27,398 nucleotides of DNA. It comes from Lachnospiraceae bacterium (GTDB lineage Bacteria; Bacillota; Clostridia; Lachnospirales; Lachnospiraceae). The notes under the pieces are model-generated. The model worked only from the letters and a program-made list of their open reading frames with translations. It was not told the origin of the DNA and searched no databases. Of this stretch, positions 24,491-27,398 are shown in pieces. Numbering within the stretch: position 1 is the first letter of the stretch; every line of letters starts with the position of its first letter. The stretch is taken from assembly GCA_009774235.1 (NCBI GenBank), contig VSNJ01000043.1, positions 1 to 27,398 on the forward strand, in the 5' to 3' direction. The position numbers and the translations under genes are program-made.

Positions 24491-25372
24491 TTAATTTTTT
24501 TCTTGAACCACCTTTTTAACTATGTCCAAAGCAATACCTGATAAATCAGAAATAGTTTCTACATCACATCCTTTGTTATACATATTTAATATAATTTGTT
24601 TTCCACCTTGTTGTATTCCTTGTTGTATTCCTTGTTGTATTCCTTGTTGTATACCATCATTTGTAAACTTTTCAACAACAGTGCACATTGTAACCACCTC
24701 ACCTTTCTTCTGTCTTTCAAGGAGACTATATTTTATTTCTTCATATTTTTTATCACCAGTAAATACTTTAAGCAAATCTAAAAAAGCTTCCAGATGTTCT
24801 ATTTCTTCATTAAGTGGCTGGTATTTATCAAGCATACGCTTATTTTTAAAAAAATGTGCCACATGTTTAAAAGTGCTTTTAAACTGAGAAATTATTTTAT
24901 CTGGCAGGAACGCTATATCAAATACAATAATTTTATAATCCTGTACAAATTTTCCCATTCCTTCTGGTATTTCCAGCATATCTTTAAGATGTATTGGTTT
25001 ATTCCATTTTTTATCTGAAAAATTAAGAACTATTGTTATTATTGGATACCTTACACCACCCTTATCAATTTGTGCACGGTATGCACTATAATCATATCCC
25101 ATTACCCTTACTGGCATGTTATCTTCTTCTTCAGTTTCATTTTCCATTCCAAAACCAGCAAGCATAATGCCTGCCTTTTTATAATATTTAAATGTATCCC
25201 TGTACTGTCCACGCAAATTTTTTTCAGCTGCTTTGTATACTGATTCTGACGGACCATCTTCAAGAAGGGATGGCAGTATTAAATCTTTTTTAAAAAGTAG
25301 TGTATTTAAAATATCTGCAAATACATCATTGTAATCTTCAAGTTTCTTTTCTGACAAATCCTTACCTGCCAT
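24491..25372 (-). CDS. Rpn-family recombination-promoting nuclease / putative transposase
   Basis: 293-aa member of the PD-(D/E)XK Rpn/YhgA-like family (PF12784-type). Family signatures are EDYNDVFADILNTLLF near 12-27, YRDTFKYYKKAGIMLAGF near 57-74, and MENETEEEDNMPVRVMGYDYSAYRAQ near 76-101. The catalytic core is probably D59 with E77-x-E79; relatives usually have E-x-Q (ENQT), so Q is replaced by E here. The C-terminal tail has four GIQQ repeats (about 240-256) encoded by a 12-bp tandem repeat. AAGGAGG precedes the ATG by six bases. Rpn proteins in E. coli cut DNA and raise RecA-independent recombination; whether this copy is active is unknown. It sits between lipoprotein copies. Confidence 0.87.
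   Translation of the reverse strand: MAGKDLSEKKLEDYNDVFADILNTLLFKKDLILPSLLEDGPSESVYKAAEKNLRGQYRDTFKYYKKAGIMLAGFGMENETEEEDNMPVRVMGYDYSAYRAQIDKGGVRYPIITIVLNFSDKKWNKPIHLKDMLEIPEGMGKFVQDYKIIVFDIAFLPDKIISQFKSTFKHVAHFFKNKRMLDKYQPLNEEIEHLEAFLDLLKVFTGDKKYEEIKYSLLERQKKGEVVTMCTVVEKFTNDGIQQGIQQGIQQGIQQGGKQIILNMYNKGCDVETISDLSGIALDIVKKVVQEKN
24606..24653 (+). repeat. Four 12-bp tandem repeats inside the Rpn-like gene
   Basis: CCTTGTTGTATT occurs at 24606, 24618 and 24630, with a fourth copy ending in TATA at 24642. On the coding (minus) strand each unit encodes Gly-Ile-Gln-Gln. Gain or loss of units by slippage would stay in frame. Confidence 0.9.
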
Positions 25373-25406
25373 TATTTACCTCCTTAGTATTTATGTAATT
25401 GTAAAT

Positions 25407-25435
25407 AGTATATTCTGCATTATAGAAAAATGCAA
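25407..25435 (-). promoter_or_regulatory. Promoter of the Rpn-like gene
   Basis: On the minus strand TTGCAT (plus 25430-25435), 17-base spacer, TATACT (plus 25407-25412), about 35 bases before the ATG. Confidence 0.7.
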
Positions 25436-25749
25436 GGCTTTTTTGGTATTATTGTTTATTAAACTCCGTTATATCTGTTGTTTATATTGTATTTTTATAC
25501 CAGGTTATGTATATATAACTATTCATTGGTGATGCCAGCAAGGCTAGGACGTGTTTGAAAATTACTTTTAGAATGTCAGATTACATAAAAATTATATTGC
25601 TCTGTCATCAAGCTGCTGGTCTTGACTCTTTTTTATGGTCCAGATATAAATTTTAATCCCTATTTTATATAAAATATGTTTATTTTTTGAAATTTTTGGC
25701 ATGATATATATATAACATTAATTATACCATACATGAAAGGAAGTTTATT
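25436..25749 (+). promoter_or_regulatory. Control region of lipoprotein 3 with two candidate promoters
   Basis: Gap of AT-rich DNA with no gene. TTGACT (25622-25627), 17 bases, TATAAA (25645-25650) is a good promoter, leaving a leader of about 93 bases. TTGAAA (25687-25692), 18 bases, TATAAC (25711-25716) is a second candidate close to the gene. The ribosome site AAAGGAA (25736-25742) lies eight bases before the ATG. Unlike the first two copies, lipoprotein 3 therefore has its own promoter and no Ig-like partner. The stretch 25436-25620 shows nothing I can name. Confidence 0.65.
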
Positions 25750-26463
25750 ATGAGAAAAAGAGTGTTTATTGCTGTTTTAATTATTTCATTTTGTATAAGT
25801 GCACAAGGATGTGGAAAAATTAGTAATCAAAATAATGCTGATAACGCAAATAATGAAACACAGGCCAGTACAGCTCCATCTACAGATGTTTCAAAAGAAC
25901 CAGATAATAATATACAAGATAAAGAAACAAATAAGCCAGATATTACAGACAGTCCTGATATTTCAGATACTCCTGGAGATAATGTACCAGCAGAAACCCC
26001 AGAGCCTAAATCAGGTAAACTATCAACTAATGAACAATATTCAGATGCATACAGAGTTGTAAAGTTTCTAGGGCTTAAAGAATACAAAACTTTAAAAGGG
26101 GATAATTATACTGATAAAGCAGATAGAAATAAAAAGTTTCTTGTTTTATTTTTATCTATAAAAAATACAAGTGCTGATAATGATTATATTAATCCAAATT
26201 ATATTTCTGCAAAAGTTGATGGTAAAAACATAGAACACACTTTTCTAGTTAATGACCCTAAAAGTTATCCTACATTATTTACCAACATAGAAGCTGGTAA
26301 AACAATAGGTGGTTTTATAGTATGGGAAGTACCTAATAACTGGAAAAAATTCCAGATGGAATATAGTGCATGGAAAAATATTGATGGTCTGGTTTTAACA
26401 GCAAAATTTACTCCAGATGATTTGAAAGACCCAATAATTTATAATGCAAATGATTTTAATTAA
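25750..26463 (+). CDS. Lipoprotein 3 with DUF4352-like domain
   Basis: 237-aa paralogue. Lipobox A-Q-G-C with lipidated C21. The Asp/Asn/Thr/Pro-rich linker runs to about residue 90. The conserved domain follows (KKFLVLFLSIKNTSADNDYINPNYISAKVDGK, HTFLVNDPKSYPTLF, GGFIVWEVPNNWKKFQMEYSAWKN), ending DPIIYNANDFN. It stands alone on the plus strand, downstream of the divergent Rpn-like gene, and has its own promoters. An AT-only stem AAATATATT/AATATATTT (26462-26496), followed by TTATTTTA, may terminate it weakly. Confidence 0.87.
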   Translation: MRKRVFIAVLIISFCISAQGCGKISNQNNADNANNETQASTAPSTDVSKEPDNNIQDKETNKPDITDSPDISDTPGDNVPAETPEPKSGKLSTNEQYSDAYRVVKFLGLKEYKTLKGDNYTDKADRNKKFLVLFLSIKNTSADNDYINPNYISAKVDGKNIEHTFLVNDPKSYPTLFTNIEAGKTIGGFIVWEVPNNWKKFQMEYSAWKNIDGLVLTAKFTPDDLKDPIIYNANDFN

Positions 26464-26523
26464 ATATATTTTAATAAATATCCAAACAATATATTTTTAT
26501 TTTATACAAATTATAACTAAATT

Positions 26524-26622
26524 GCCATACAAGTAATAAAAAATATAATGTATATTTGTTTATTTGCATGTTACACATTATATTAAATTTACATTGTATG
26601 GCAGTTTAAACTTCTGCCAGAA
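26524..26622. repeat. Inverted repeats between lipoproteins 3 and 4
   Basis: GCCATACAA (26524-26532) and TTGTATGGC (26594-26602) are a perfect 9-bp inverted repeat. The right arm runs into a TGGCAG - TTTAAACTT - CTGCCA hairpin (about 26599-26619). This TATGGCAG...TGCCAGA pair resembles the sequence at 24381-24408. The 250-base gap contains no gene. Confidence 0.6.
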
Positions 26623-26713
26623 TCTTGTAAAGTAATAATGAAGTTATAAGCAGGCAGTGGAACACATTGCGTATGTCATTTGGTTTATAATTAAAGAAAC
26701 TTAAATATTACAA

Positions 26714-27301
26714 TTAAACATATTTTGGAGGATTAAAATAGTCATCAGGGGTAAATGTACAATTTATACTTAGATTGTCACTATCTTTCCAGCCATTATA
26801 TACTATTTCAATTTCTTTCCAGTCTTTTGGAACTTCCCATACAATAAACCCACTTAAAGTATTTTCTGGTTCAATATTCTGGAAGACAGTCTGGAAACCT
26901 TCGGGTTCATTAAATAAAACAGTATTTGTTATTTCAGTATCATCAACTTTAGTTGATAAATAATTCACATTTATATAATCTTTTTCATTTTGTTTATTAT
27001 AGATTTCTAAAAATAATACAAGATAACTTTTATCTTTTGCTGCCTTATCTGTATACATTTCACTTTCCAGTTTTTTATAAGTTTTAAAGCCTATTACATT
27101 TATCTGGCGTTTAGCATCTCCATAACCTGCTTTGGCACTAATAGTTGCTTCTACTGGTTCCTTTGGTTCTTCTTGTATTTCTGTACCAGAAGTAACTATA
27201 TTGGCTTTAGATGAATTACCATCTGAATCAATTTTTCCACATGAAGAAAATAAAATTGTTAAAATTAATATTACTGGAATTAAATGAATCTTTTTTTTCA
27301 T
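26714..27301 (-). CDS. Lipoprotein 4, divergent DUF4352-like paralogue
   Basis: 195-aa shorter and more divergent family member on the opposite strand. Lipobox F-S-S-C with lipidated C21, followed by CGKIDSDG like the CGKI of lipoproteins 1 and 3. The linker is much shorter (about 25-55). The domain keeps DKAAKDKSYLVLFLEIYNKQNEKDYINVNYLSTKVDD, LFNEPEGFQTVF, SGFIVWEVPKDWKEIEIVYNGWKD and FTPDD, but ends FNPPKYV instead of the NANDF tail. The ribosome site is weak (GTGGA eight bases upstream). It converges with lipoprotein 3. Confidence 0.88.
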   Translation of the reverse strand: MKKKIHLIPVILILTILFSSCGKIDSDGNSSKANIVTSGTEIQEEPKEPVEATISAKAGYGDAKRQINVIGFKTYKKLESEMYTDKAAKDKSYLVLFLEIYNKQNEKDYINVNYLSTKVDDTEITNTVLFNEPEGFQTVFQNIEPENTLSGFIVWEVPKDWKEIEIVYNGWKDSDNLSINCTFTPDDYFNPPKYV

Positions 27302-27330
27302 AGAACAATTCCACGCTTTCTATATCAGTA

Positions 27331-27369
27331 TTATAAAAAATATAGAGGAAATTCTATATGTTTAAACAT
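27331..27369 (-). CDS. Possible 12-codon leader peptide
   Basis: On the minus strand GAGGAGG (plus 27376-27382) stands six bases before an ATG opening a 12-residue frame, MFKHIEFPLYFL, ending TAA. The ribosome site is one of the strongest in the window. The frame lies inside a terminator-like hairpin upstream of lipoprotein 4. It may be a leader peptide or chance. Confidence 0.3.
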   Translation of the reverse strand: MFKHIEFPLYFL

Positions 27370-27387
27370 TAAGAACCTCCTCTATAT
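27340..27387 (-). terminator. Terminator or attenuator upstream of lipoprotein 4
   Basis: ATATAGAGGA and TCCTCTATAT (plus 27340-27349 and 27378-27387) form a perfect 10-bp stem. On the minus strand it is followed by a T-run (complement of the A-run 27335-27340), typical of a rho-independent terminator. It may end a gene outside the window or attenuate lipoprotein 4. Confidence 0.6.
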
Positions 27388-27398
27388 AAATTGTTTTA

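Noticed and set aside
24522..24887. Plus-strand frame with CCIP repeats
   Set aside because: It is antisense to the Rpn-like gene; the repeats are the complement of the GIQQ-coding units.

Overview
The window looks like a chromosomal segment of a low-GC Gram-positive gut-type Clostridia, most likely Lachnospiraceae. This is inferred from AT-rich DNA, heavy use of ATA codons, strong AGGAGG-type ribosome sites, the birA - small conserved protein - coaX - dusB gene order, lysine-rich Big2-type surface proteins, and the AAA-ATPase/PDDEXK and Rpn nuclease families. I cannot name the species. No rRNA, tRNA, CRISPR array or intact insertion sequence was found.

Positions 1-10663 (all + strand) are a compact housekeeping block. 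It holds a Cache-type chemoreceptor, a SpoU rRNA methylase, an NfeD/SPFH membrane pair, ornithine carbamoyltransferase, BirA, a small DUF6145-like protein, type III pantothenate kinase, DusB, a D-Ala-D-Ala carboxypeptidase and a thioredoxin-reductase-like flavoprotein. Spacing is short (dusB-dac 2 nt; birA and the small gene overlap by 14 nt), so nfeD onward is probably one or two operons. A terminator at 10671-10690 closes the convergent pdxST operon.

Positions 10766-13820 are a self-contained vitamin B6 locus: pdxS-pdxT on the minus strand, and the divergent MocR-type regulator pdxR. The intergenic region holds inverted and direct repeats that are good operator candidates.

Positions 13821-27398 are an accessory surface-protein island. 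A 656-nt control region contains four 22-bp-spaced TGACATGAAA repeats, a strong promoter followed by a short terminated transcript (candidate small RNA), and a second strong promoter. It drives a secreted 1041-aa Ig-like (Big2) protein. Behind a terminator hairpin follows a lipoprotein with a DUF4352-like domain. The same pair (Ig-like protein, hairpin, lipoprotein) recurs at 20432-24088, but there the Ig-like gene has lost its promoter, signal peptide, Big2 domain and Pro/Thr linker, while its remaining ~916 codons stay open. Two more paralogous lipoproteins follow, one on each strand. Two genes of nuclease families linked to recombination or mobile DNA (AAA-ATPase/PDDEXK_9 and Rpn) sit between the copies, each on the minus strand with its own promoter.

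The most interesting hypothesis is that this island is a diversifying surface-protein locus: one expressed copy, one silent or decayed copy, lipoprotein copies, and nucleases that could promote exchange. The duplication and truncation are directly visible; the exchange mechanism is inference.
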